Source of the DNA: Rhizobiales bacterium GAS188
GTDB lineage: Bacteria > Pseudomonadota > Alphaproteobacteria > Rhizobiales > Beijerinckiaceae
DNA: 64,000 bases
NCBI GenBank assembly: GCA_900104855.1
Contig: FNSS01000001.1
Location: 5,022,001 to 5,086,000, forward strand
Direction: 5' to 3'
Below are positions 26,453-33,913 of this stretch, one piece after another. Below the pieces are notes generated by a model. It made no database searches. It worked only from the letters and a program-made list of their open reading frames with translations, and was not told where the DNA came from. The position numbers and the translations under genes are program-made. Each line of letters starts with the position of its first letter. Position 1 is the stretch's first letter.

Positions 26453-27636
26453 GAGGTGGGCCCCGCGCGGCAATAATATCCGGAGGAGAGTTTCTCCAAA
26501 GCGGCCCGGATTTCGGTTTCGTCGACGGCCACCAGCGGTAGCCCGGCGTTGAGCGCCGGCTGGCCCAGTCGCCGCAGGAGGACGAAGGCGTGCTGGTGCG
26601 CTTGCAGGGCGATGCGCCCGCGCTTGTTGTCGCGTCGGATGCGCGTGAGCAATGCCTCGGCACTGACCGGCCGCGGCAGTGAGACGGGCGCTCCGGCCCG
26701 AACCAGCAGTTCGGCGTGCCGCCATTCTTCGGCCTCGGACAGCCAGCCGCGGGCTCGTGAGATGGACGCTGCGGCCAGCATGCCGAGCCCGACAGCATTG
26801 CCGTGGGTCAGCGTGCCCGTTTCGAGCTCGAGCGCATGGCCGACCGTGTGCCCGTATTCGAGGACGACGCCGCACCCGCTTTCGAGCGGGTCTTGCCGCA
26901 GCAGCAACTGCTTGGACCGGATGCCCAGCTTGACGAGCTCCAGCCATGCCGACGGCTCGGTGCGCGCATGCGCGAGCCGTTCGAGCTGCGGCAAGATGGC
27001 CACGTCGAATGCCAAGCCGTTCTTGCACAACTCAACGATGCCGGCGGATAGCTCCGCCGGCGGCAGCGTCTGCAGATACTGCACGTCGATGCAGGAGAGC
27101 TGGGCCGGATGGTAGAGTCCGTACAGATTCTTGGCCGCGACGCCATTGACGGCCTGCTTTTGCGACAACACCGAGTCCGACATCGCCAAGAGCGTCGTCG
27201 GCACGTGCATCAACCGGACGCCGCGAAATAACAATCCTGCGGCCAATCCTGCCAGATTGCCCGTCAAGCCGCCGCCGAGGGACACTATGACCGAGCGGCG
27301 AGTGGCGCCTGCGGCGACGGCTTGGTCGAGAATGGACTGCACGACGCCGAGCGACTTTTCCGATTCGGCCGCGTCGAGCTGAAAACACGACACGGCGACA
27401 TGTGCCGCCAAGCAATGTCGCAATGACTCGCCCCACACGCTATAGACGCGTCGGTCGGCGACCAGCACGACGCGATCGGTCAGGCGGCCGATATGGGCGG
27501 CGATGGCTTCGGTGCATCGATACCCGAGCAGAAGGTCCATCGATTGATCACCGAACCGAAACTCGACGGCTTCCATGGCGGAAGCAACCGCGATGGCATG
27601 TTCGCCTTCAGTGGCTTTGCGGAGAGAGACGCGCAT
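26449..27636 (-). CDS. 2-deoxy-scyllo-inosose synthase-like sugar phosphate cyclase
   Basis: 395 residues of the 3-dehydroquinate synthase superfamily, which use NAD and a metal. Residues 121 to 140 read GGGLTGNLAGLAAGLLFRGV, 146 to 164 PTTLLAMSDSVLSQKQAVN, with Lys160; 202 to 205 ELCK; and 259 to 270 LEYGHTVGHALE. The DSVLSxKQAVN and EYGHTVGHALE forms are those I recall from 2-deoxy-scyllo-inosose synthases (BtrC-type), whereas dehydroquinate synthases have DSSVGGKTGVN and LNxGHTFGHAIE. It would convert glucose 6-phosphate to 2-deoxy-scyllo-inosose, the first step of 2-deoxystreptamine synthesis. The aminotransferase 3 bases upstream supports this. Substrate specificity needs biochemical proof. 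Confidence 0.75.
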   Translation of the reverse strand: MRVSLRKATEGEHAIAVASAMEAVEFRFGDQSMDLLLGYRCTEAIAAHIGRLTDRVVLVADRRVYSVWGESLRHCLAAHVAVSCFQLDAAESEKSLGVVQSILDQAVAAGATRRSVIVSLGGGLTGNLAGLAAGLLFRGVRLMHVPTTLLAMSDSVLSQKQAVNGVAAKNLYGLYHPAQLSCIDVQYLQTLPPAELSAGIVELCKNGLAFDVAILPQLERLAHARTEPSAWLELVKLGIRSKQLLLRQDPLESGCGVVLEYGHTVGHALELETGTLTHGNAVGLGMLAAASISRARGWLSEAEEWRHAELLVRAGAPVSLPRPVSAEALLTRIRRDNKRGRIALQAHQHAFVLLRRLGQPALNAGLPLVAVDETEIRAALEKLSSGYYCRAGPTS

Positions 27637-27639
27637 GGT

Positions 27640-28905
27640 TCAAGTCCGGAGTCGATGGGCGCTTCGCTTCACTTTGTCGAACCCCGCAGCGATGTCGTCG
27701 ATGTCTTTGGCGCTGCTCAAAAACAGCCAGTGAGGCAGCACGACGCAGCGGTGATAGGCTTCGCAGGCCCGCGGTAGCGAAGACTGCGCAGCGACGGACG
27801 CGGCGGGTGGCGCGAAGCGGCGCGGCGAGCCGGTCGCGAGCAGGGGGTGCTGATCAAGCGGGGCGTAGGGCTGATGAATCCAGCAACCCAATTCGGCCGA
27901 CAGCGCAGCGCCTACGGTCGACGCGTCGAGCTTGTCGAATTCGACGCCTTCGAGCCGCACCGGGAAGTGGTAGAGCGTGGTGGCTTCGGTTCCCGGCGCA
28001 CTCTGCTGCAAGCCGAAGCCGCCGATTTCCGTCAGCAGGCGCCGCAAGCGATCGGCGCAATGCGCCCGCTGTGCGTTTTCCTCATCGAGATCGGCGAGTC
28101 GGCTACATAGGATCGCCGCTTGTATTTCGCTCAAGCAAAAATTCTGACCGAAGACACCGCCGATGTCCTCGAGATCCATCCGTCCCTGCGGCGCCGGTTG
28201 CGTAACGAGCCGGCGGCCGTCCGAGCGCAAGCGGTAGATGCGATCGGCCAGTTCGCCGTGTCGGCAAATGCATGCCCCGCCTTCGCCCGAGGTCAGTACT
28301 TTGCCATTTTGCATGCTGAATGTGCCGACCGTACCGATTGTGCCGACACGTCGGCCGCGCCAGCGGGCGCCGTGCGCCTGGGCGCAATCTTCGATCAGCG
28401 GAATTCCGGCATGCGTCGACAGGGCAAGCAAGGCATCAAGATCAGCGATTGCGTTATACAGGTGCACGGCCATGATGGCCCGTGTTCTGCCGGTGATTGC
28501 TTGACGCACCGCAGCCGGATCGAGACATAGCGATAACGGATCGACGTCAACCAGCACTGGTATCGCGTTCAGCGCCATGACGGCAGTGGCGCAGGCGACC
28601 CATGTCAGTCCGGGCACGATGACCTCATCGCCGGCACCGATGTCGAGCGCTTGCATCGCACACATCAGGGCGCTGGTGCCGTTCGCTGTCGGGATGCAGA
28701 ACTCGACGCCGTTGTATTCGGCGAAAGCATGCGCAAATTGCGTCTCGTGAGCGGCGTGGCCATCGGTCGCCAGGCCGCTGATGGACCATCGGCCGTTGCG
28801 CAGTGCGGCGATGACCTGTTGTTCCAACCCGGCGGTCGAGCGCGGCCACTGCGGCCACGGTGCCGTTCGGATGGGGGTTCCGCCCTTCAATGCCAATTCG
28901 TTCAC
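27640..28905 (-). CDS. DegT/DnrJ/EryC1/StrS aminotransferase, scyllo-inosose type
   Basis: 421 residues, PLP-dependent. The catalytic Lys is residue 202 in FSMQNGKVLTSGEGG. The N-terminal WPQWPRSTAGLEQ, NGRWSISG, GLTWVACATAVMALNAIPVL and VDVDPLSLCLDP, and later GQNFCLSEIQAAI, resemble closely what I recall of BtrR/BtrS and related glutamine:scyllo-inosose aminotransferases. Such enzymes transaminate 2-deoxy-scyllo-inosose, and the same enzyme can perform the second transamination to 2-deoxystreptamine. It is 3 bases upstream of the cyclase and 12 bases after GT2. Other StrS sugar aminotransferases remain an alternative, but the neighbour makes the cyclitol role likely. Confidence 0.8.
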   Translation of the reverse strand: MNELALKGGTPIRTAPWPQWPRSTAGLEQQVIAALRNGRWSISGLATDGHAAHETQFAHAFAEYNGVEFCIPTANGTSALMCAMQALDIGAGDEVIVPGLTWVACATAVMALNAIPVLVDVDPLSLCLDPAAVRQAITGRTRAIMAVHLYNAIADLDALLALSTHAGIPLIEDCAQAHGARWRGRRVGTIGTVGTFSMQNGKVLTSGEGGACICRHGELADRIYRLRSDGRRLVTQPAPQGRMDLEDIGGVFGQNFCLSEIQAAILCSRLADLDEENAQRAHCADRLRRLLTEIGGFGLQQSAPGTEATTLYHFPVRLEGVEFDKLDASTVGAALSAELGCWIHQPYAPLDQHPLLATGSPRRFAPPAASVAAQSSLPRACEAYHRCVVLPHWLFLSSAKDIDDIAAGFDKVKRSAHRLRT

Positions 28906-28917
28906 GTTGAAAACTCT

Positions 28918-29724
28918 CTATGCGTCAACGGTCGGACCGCTCGTCAAGGCTAGATTTGAAACGCCGCCGAGGTAGTAGCGCAGGGTCGGCCGTTCGGTGC
29001 ACCCGAAGCGCGCCGCATGAGCCAGAAAGCGGCGATACAGCTTGTCGTCTTCGCCGGTACGATTGTGCAGATCGGCCGAGCTGAATTCGGCGTCGAAGCC
29101 TATGCGGCGCAGTCGTTCGGTTCGAAACAACCATTCATTCATGTCGACCGTCGCGTAATTGGTTTCTGCCGCCGGCCCCCGAACGCCGTCGCGCATGACC
29201 GGGTCGCCCGGAATGATCGTGCCGTAATCGACGCACCATCGGTACATCTTGTCGGCGATCTCGACATCGTCATGCCAGGGATAGTGGGAAAACGAGAACA
29301 GCGAGCCGTCCGGATTCAATACGAGACGCCATGAATGCGCCGCGTCGAGTTGCCGCCCTTCGATCAGCTCGAGCAAGGACGCAATGTGATCCGGCTCGAT
29401 CGCATTATCGTCGTCGAGAAAGCACACCAAAGGTTCCTCGACCTCGCGAAGTGCTGCGTCGCGCAAACGCGCCAGCCGGGGCGACGAAGCTCCCTGAAAC
29501 GGCGCGCCGTCCAATGCCTGCCACTCGACCAGGTCGTGCCATGCTGCCAGATACGGGTCGCCGCGCAGCGCCTCTGCCCGCTCCGACAACACGCGATGCC
29601 GCAACCGCGGCGCCCCGACCTGGGCCGCCACGCTGGCGATGCAGCGCGCCAGCTCGCGCGGGCGGTCAACCGCGAAAGTCAGTATGCAGATGTCAGCCGC
29701 GGCACCAGACACGTTCTCCCCCAA
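28918..29724 (-). CDS. glycosyltransferase family 2 (GT-A)
   Basis: 268 residues. MGENVSGAAADICILTFAVD leads into a GT-A fold, with the metal-binding DDD in EEPLVCFLDDDNAIEPDHIA and NEWLFRTERLRRIGFDAEFS, then ED in RTGEDDKLYRRFL. It is soluble. It overlaps the PIG-L gene by 32 bases if started at 29724; a GTG at 29712 would reduce this to 20. One of three glycosyltransferases in the operon. Donor sugar unknown. Confidence 0.75.
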   Translation of the reverse strand: MGENVSGAAADICILTFAVDRPRELARCIASVAAQVGAPRLRHRVLSERAEALRGDPYLAAWHDLVEWQALDGAPFQGASSPRLARLRDAALREVEEPLVCFLDDDNAIEPDHIASLLELIEGRQLDAAHSWRLVLNPDGSLFSFSHYPWHDDVEIADKMYRWCVDYGTIIPGDPVMRDGVRGPAAETNYATVDMNEWLFRTERLRRIGFDAEFSSADLHNRTGEDDKLYRRFLAHAARFGCTERPTLRYYLGGVSNLALTSGPTVDA

Positions 29725-30427
29725 TTCGTTCAGTATGCGAAATGACGGCTTGAAGGTCTTTCGACGCGACCTGAGACGTATAGCCCGAGAGCAGGTGGAG
29801 CTTGGCTGGCAGCCAGTCGCCAGCCGGCGTCAGTGCCGGGCGCAGGCCGACCGCCAACCGCTCCAGCTCAGCTCGGCAGGCGTCCGCGGGAAGTTCGCCG
29901 GCATATGGCAGATCCTCGTAAAGCAGCAGCGAGCAGCGTTTCGCACCGAACACGGATTCCGCAGCAAAACGTGTCACCAGGTGATCGATATGACCGCTGA
30001 TGCCGAGCGGTGCATAGACCCGGCCTGGCCGCCGCTGTTCCGCCAGCGTCTCGAGCAAGGACACCACCGACGAGATGATCGGATCGAGGCGGGCGGTGGT
30101 GTCGGTGACGAACACATCGTCGATCGTCCGCTCGCCGCGCAGCGGCGCCTCGGCCAATGGCAGCGGGACGCTTTCCAGGTTCAGCGCATGGCAGAAGGCC
30201 GTTTCTTCGGTCCGACGCAGTTGCGTGATCGCGTCCGTATCGAGCCGCGCCAGGCCGTGAGAGGCATAGGGGGCGAAGTCGCTTTGGGTGAAAATCGTTA
30301 CGACGATACCTGGGCCAATGATTCCTTGGCCGGTCGCTTCCTCCCCAGCCAGAATGCGGCCTGCCAGCGAATAGGCGATGTCATCACAATGCGGGGAGAG
30401 ATAGAGGGTCGGCGCGAGGGTGCTCAT
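29693..30427 (-). CDS. PIG-L family N-acetyl-sugar deacetylase
   Basis: 244 residues. MSTLAPTLYLSPHCDDIAYS has the zinc motif PHCDD (family: PHxDD) and GISGHIDHLVTRFAAES gives the second His-x2-His. The family removes acetyl groups from N-acetylglucosamine-linked compounds, for example GlcNAc-PI or N-acetylparomamine (BtrD/NeoL in aminoglycoside clusters). Here a paromamine-like deacetylation is possible, which is inferred from the neighbours. The start overlaps the GT4 stop by one base (TGATG), which couples their translation. Confidence 0.8.
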   Translation of the reverse strand: MSTLAPTLYLSPHCDDIAYSLAGRILAGEEATGQGIIGPGIVVTIFTQSDFAPYASHGLARLDTDAITQLRRTEETAFCHALNLESVPLPLAEAPLRGERTIDDVFVTDTTARLDPIISSVVSLLETLAEQRRPGRVYAPLGISGHIDHLVTRFAAESVFGAKRCSLLLYEDLPYAGELPADACRAELERLAVGLRPALTPAGDWLPAKLHLLSGYTSQVASKDLQAVISHTERIGGERVWCRG

Positions 30428-31542
30428 CAGAGCACGGCCTTCTGGATCGTGCTTTCGCAGGCTGCACGCAACGCCGCCACGGCTTGCTCGGCGGAGAAAT
30501 GGTGCTGGCAACGCTGTTGCAACTGTGCGCCGGCCTCGGCGCGCAGCGGCGGGGAGGCGAGCAGCTCCGCCAGTGCCGAGGCCAGCCGGCTTGTATCGCC
30601 GACCGGCACCAGCCAGTCGTAGTCGTCGCCACAAACCCAGCGCGCGCCGCTGGTTGCGGTGGCGACCACCGGGCGGCCGCGTGCGGCGACCTCCAGCAAG
30701 GCGACCGGCGCTCCTTCGAACAGGGAACTCAGCACGAAAACATCCGCTGCCGCCGCGACGGTGTCGATTGCGCGGAAGGGGTCGAAGGCACCATGAAAGC
30801 GCACTTGCGACGCGATGCCGAGCATCGTCGCCAAATATTGCAAGCGCTCCCGATCGTCGCCGTCACCCCAGAGGGCGAGTTGCGCCGTCGGCAATCGCTG
30901 AAGCAGCAAACTGAAGGCGCCCAGCAGATATTCGATACCCTTTTCGGCTGAAAGCCGGGCGATGCAGCCGACAACCGGCACGGCACTATCCCGGTTTGCA
31001 GCCGACGTGCCGGCAGGTGCGGTCACCGTGTTGGGCACGACCTGCACCCGCCCTTGATAGCCATAGCGTTGCGCCGCGTGATGGGCCGCGACCGGATTGG
31101 AGACCAGCAAGACGTCGAGCCGATGAATGAGCTCGGCCAGCTCGTCCGCCAACCACCAGACATGCGGACCGAGGTCTGTAGGCTCCCATCCGGCCACGGG
31201 AAGCGGCAGACCGCGCCGCAGCCAGGCGAGGCAATGCGCTTCGATAGGCAAGAATTGAATCAGGTCGGCCGGCGCTTCCGCGTGCAGGTTTTCGGCGAGT
31301 GAGCAGAGCGCAGCCGGCGTATCATCGGCCGCCTGGATCACCTCGAGGCGGTCCGGACGCTGGTTGCCGAGCCGCTCTCGCCAGGCGGGGTGCAGGCGGG
31401 TGCCGGTGATGAGCCGCACGCGGTGTCCGTCGGCCGCCATCAACCGTGCGAAGGTCACGGCCAGGTATTCGGTCCCGCCCAAATCCGCAAGCGACGGCAC
31501 GACCCAGATCAAATCGAAAGTCTTCGCTTCTTGCAGCCTCAC
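30427..31542 (-). CDS. glycosyltransferase family 4
   Basis: 371 residues. From a GTG at 31542, overlapping the methyltransferase stop (GTGA), the protein starts VRLQEAKTFDLIWVVPSLAD and shows the GT-B fold: LGGTEYLAVTFARLMAADGH, then ARLSAEKGIEYLLGAFSLLL, and FVLSSLFEGAPVALLEVAAR with the EX7E-type motif. In known clusters, GT4-type enzymes (BtrM/NeoM) attach GlcNAc to 2-deoxystreptamine, and a PIG-L enzyme is encoded next to them, as here. That parallel is established for those clusters and inferred here. Confidence 0.8.
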   Translation of the reverse strand: MRLQEAKTFDLIWVVPSLADLGGTEYLAVTFARLMAADGHRVRLITGTRLHPAWRERLGNQRPDRLEVIQAADDTPAALCSLAENLHAEAPADLIQFLPIEAHCLAWLRRGLPLPVAGWEPTDLGPHVWWLADELAELIHRLDVLLVSNPVAAHHAAQRYGYQGRVQVVPNTVTAPAGTSAANRDSAVPVVGCIARLSAEKGIEYLLGAFSLLLQRLPTAQLALWGDGDDRERLQYLATMLGIASQVRFHGAFDPFRAIDTVAAAADVFVLSSLFEGAPVALLEVAARGRPVVATATSGARWVCGDDYDWLVPVGDTSRLASALAELLASPPLRAEAGAQLQQRCQHHFSAEQAVAALRAACESTIQKAVL

Positions 31543-32363
31543 TTGCGGAGCATACGGAAAAAACCGCCTTGATTGCCGATCGCCCTTGGATCTTGCCGAC
31601 CAATCGACTGTTGCACCACGAAACCTGCCCGGCTCGCGGCGTCGATGAGTTCGGCGTTGGTATGATTGCGTTGACAGATGGTCTTCCACACCCGTTTTTC
31701 TTCGCTGCCGTCGGGTCGGATGAAGCAGTAGATCTGATGACTGATCAATCGCCGGCTGTCGCTGTTGTATTCTTCCCATCCCATCATGGCCGCGTGCCGG
31801 CTGCCGCTGTCGGTTGCGATCCCGCCGACGAGTCCGTGGGTCTGGACCGGTTTCGGAAAGGGGGCGCACGCCGCTGCCAGCCGTGCCGCGTCGCGCTCGC
31901 GCATATCGGTCAGCAGCACACCATCGGGCCGTAACCACTCCCGCGCGCGGATAAAGAAGCGGTCCAGCGCCGCCAGGTCAAAATGGGTGACGAAGTCGTC
32001 GGCTGCAATCAACGCGTCGAATTCGCCCACGGGCGCCGCTTCGAGAAAATCCTCGAGTTGCCAGTCGAGCCGGTTGCGCGCTTCGCGCGGCAGTGGTGCG
32101 GCCTTCGCCTGGAGATGCGAAAGCATCGCGGCGGACGTATCGAGGCCGTGCACGCGATGGCCGTCCTCGATAAGCATCAGCGCAAGTCGCCCGGTGCCGC
32201 AGCCGATATCGAGGACTTGTCGTGAGGCGCCTGTCAGCTGGGCTCGATAATAAGCGACCGTCGCTGCGGAATCGGCGTCGCCGGCACTCGCGTCGTACAA
32301 AGCCGGATCGTAAAAGTTGCTTTCCCAAGGCACGTGATCCGCCGACATGTTTTCCCCGCTCAT
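31539..32363 (-). CDS. class I SAM-dependent methyltransferase
   Basis: 274 residues. The SAM motif is VLDIGCGTGRLALMLIEDGH at about 57 to 76 (motif I), with LDTS as motif II and LIAADDFVTHFD further on. The start at 32363 overlaps the radical SAM stop (ATGA); an ATG eight codons upstream is less likely. Sequence type is a small-molecule O- or N-methyltransferase. It could methylate a sugar or amino group of the cluster product. It is unlike 16S rRNA resistance methyltransferases, so it is not an obvious self-resistance gene. Confidence 0.8.
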   Translation of the reverse strand: MSGENMSADHVPWESNFYDPALYDASAGDADSAATVAYYRAQLTGASRQVLDIGCGTGRLALMLIEDGHRVHGLDTSAAMLSHLQAKAAPLPREARNRLDWQLEDFLEAAPVGEFDALIAADDFVTHFDLAALDRFFIRAREWLRPDGVLLTDMRERDAARLAAACAPFPKPVQTHGLVGGIATDSGSRHAAMMGWEEYNSDSRRLISHQIYCFIRPDGSEEKRVWKTICQRNHTNAELIDAASRAGFVVQQSIGRQDPRAIGNQGGFFRMLRK

Positions 32364-33424
32364 AGCGTGACGCGATAAGCCGACCACCCAGGCTCGATCC
32401 AGTCTTCGAGGTCCATGTAGCGGCGGTCATAGCACCAGTTGCAGTCCCCGCACCGTGTGATCGCGGTGCCCGCCAAGCGCTGCAGGTGTTCGGCCCGGAG
32501 CTGGCGCATTGCCGGACCGTTCCAAAAGGCATCGAAGCTCCCTTCTCGCCAACTGCCAAAGGTAAACTCCTCGCGGCCGTTCAGGTGATCGCAGAACCCA
32601 AGCCGACCGCGGCTGTTGATGTAGAGATACTCCCATGGGTGGATGCAGACTTTGCGCGTGGCTTCGACCCGGGTGTCGGCCGACAGCAGCGAAGCGGACA
32701 GCTCGATCAGAAGGTCATGCCGCGCGCTCAGATCCGATAGCCGCTTCAGCGCAGCCGGTATCCCCGGCGCGTGATATTCGAGTCGATTGGGATCGTTGTC
32801 TGGCGCCCACAGCGGTTCGAGCTTGAAGCGGCGAATTCCGAACGCCATGCCACGTTCGACGATTCGGTCCAGCTGATCGAGATTGCGGCCACTGACCGTG
32901 ATGCAGAAATAGGTCGTCTCGCTCGGGATATGACCGGCCGCACGCTGCGCATCGACCAAGAGGCTGAGATTGCCGAGCACCTGTTCGAGCTCGGCTCCGC
33001 CGCGCAGTTCCCGGAAGAGGTCCATTTCGGCGGCATCGAATGAAACGCCGACCGTAATTCCCTCGCATCCAAGCCGCTGCCAAAGTTTGGGCTTGCGCAT
33101 AACGGCGTTGGTAATCAATTTGACCTGTACCGGATAAGACAGTGCGACGTCGAGGTATTGTTCAAAGTTCGGAATGATCGTGCTTTCGCCCCAGCCGCGC
33201 AGATCGACGAATTCGGCGGTCGGGAACAGCACAGCCGCCATCTCGGAGAACAGCGGCAGCGGCAGGATATTGCCCTTGATGGGGCTGCACCGGCACATCG
33301 GGCAGGTGAGGTTGCACAGATCAGTCAGCTCGACGTAGATCGCACGCGGCATTTCGGCGTGCGTCGCGGGATCGGTCGATACGCGAGACTCATGAAAATG
33401 AACGATGTCGGCGGGTACGCTCAT
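32360..33424 (-). CDS. radical SAM enzyme with SPASM-type C-terminus
   Basis: 354 residues. The 4Fe-4S site is Cys37-x3-Cys41-x2-Cys44 in VELTDLCNLTCPMCRC. The GxGE-type motif appears as DLRGWGESTI. C-terminal Cys residues (KVCIHPWEYLY, LGFCDHL, RCGDCNWCYD) form a SPASM/twitch auxiliary cluster site. BtrN of butirosin is a radical SAM twitch enzyme that oxidises the 3-hydroxyl of 2-deoxy-scyllo-inosamine, so this protein may do the same, but SPASM enzymes also modify peptides. It is the first clear gene of the operon. The ribosome binding site before 33424 is weak (GGAAA). Confidence 0.8.
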   Translation of the reverse strand: MSVPADIVHFHESRVSTDPATHAEMPRAIYVELTDLCNLTCPMCRCSPIKGNILPLPLFSEMAAVLFPTAEFVDLRGWGESTIIPNFEQYLDVALSYPVQVKLITNAVMRKPKLWQRLGCEGITVGVSFDAAEMDLFRELRGGAELEQVLGNLSLLVDAQRAAGHIPSETTYFCITVSGRNLDQLDRIVERGMAFGIRRFKLEPLWAPDNDPNRLEYHAPGIPAALKRLSDLSARHDLLIELSASLLSADTRVEATRKVCIHPWEYLYINSRGRLGFCDHLNGREEFTFGSWREGSFDAFWNGPAMRQLRAEHLQRLAGTAITRCGDCNWCYDRRYMDLEDWIEPGWSAYRVTL

Positions 33425-33666
33425 CGATCGACGTTTCCAGTGCGATAAACCTCGTTCAGGCTGTCGCTGCCCGAGCGGCGCGTCGTCTCCGTCTCCGTCC
33501 CGGTGAGAAAGGGGAACAATCCCTTCGCCGAAACTGCCTTTTGTCGTGCTAAATGATCCCCTCGATCACAACGCTTCGCAGCTGCCCCCGGCGAAGGCGC
33601 GCTCACGCCCATCAACGTCGCACGCATGCGCCAAGAATCGTCACGCCATTGGGGACGGCTTTTCAC
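33421..33666 (-). CDS. possible small ORF preceding the operon (uncertain)
   Basis: A reading frame of 81 codons from a GTG at 33666 (or 63 codons from ATG 33612) ends in a TGA overlapping the radical SAM ATG (ATGA), the same coupling as other gene pairs here. Its C-terminus SDSLNEVYRTGNVDR looks protein-like, the N-terminal part does not, and no ribosome binding site is clear. It may be a leader, a small protein or chance. The rest of the 489-base gap up to the GlxA-type regulator (33667-33913) shows no recognisable gene and should hold the operon promoter. Confidence 0.25.
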   Translation of the reverse strand: MKSRPQWRDDSWRMRATLMGVSAPSPGAAAKRCDRGDHLARQKAVSAKGLFPFLTGTETETTRRSGSDSLNEVYRTGNVDR

Positions 33667-33913
33667 TTTTACAGGATCAGTGGGCCCCCCCTTTTCCTGA
33701 GATATGCGCGAGCCGCTTCATGCGCGCGTCGCCCAAATGGCATCGTCCAAGTGGCGTCATCTCAATTGCAACTCAGCGTAGCAGGTGTTGCCGGTGGTGT
33801 AAATGTCCGGCTGGCCGGATCGCGCGGCCGGGAAGTCAGGTTAAAGGGCTAAAGGAGCGATTTTGTATTGACGGGCGGTTCGTGATTCCGTTGGCGGTTA
33901 AGCCGACAGTGTA

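Noticed and set aside
26449-27636. Assignment as housekeeping aroB
   Set aside because: Signature residues differ from dehydroquinate synthases, no shikimate kinase or other shikimate gene is adjacent, and the gene sits in a glycosyltransferase operon.
31539-32363. Aminoglycoside-resistance 16S rRNA methyltransferase
   Set aside because: The sequence is of the small-molecule class I type, with VLDIGCGTG and no features of the Arm/Kgm families that I can recognise.
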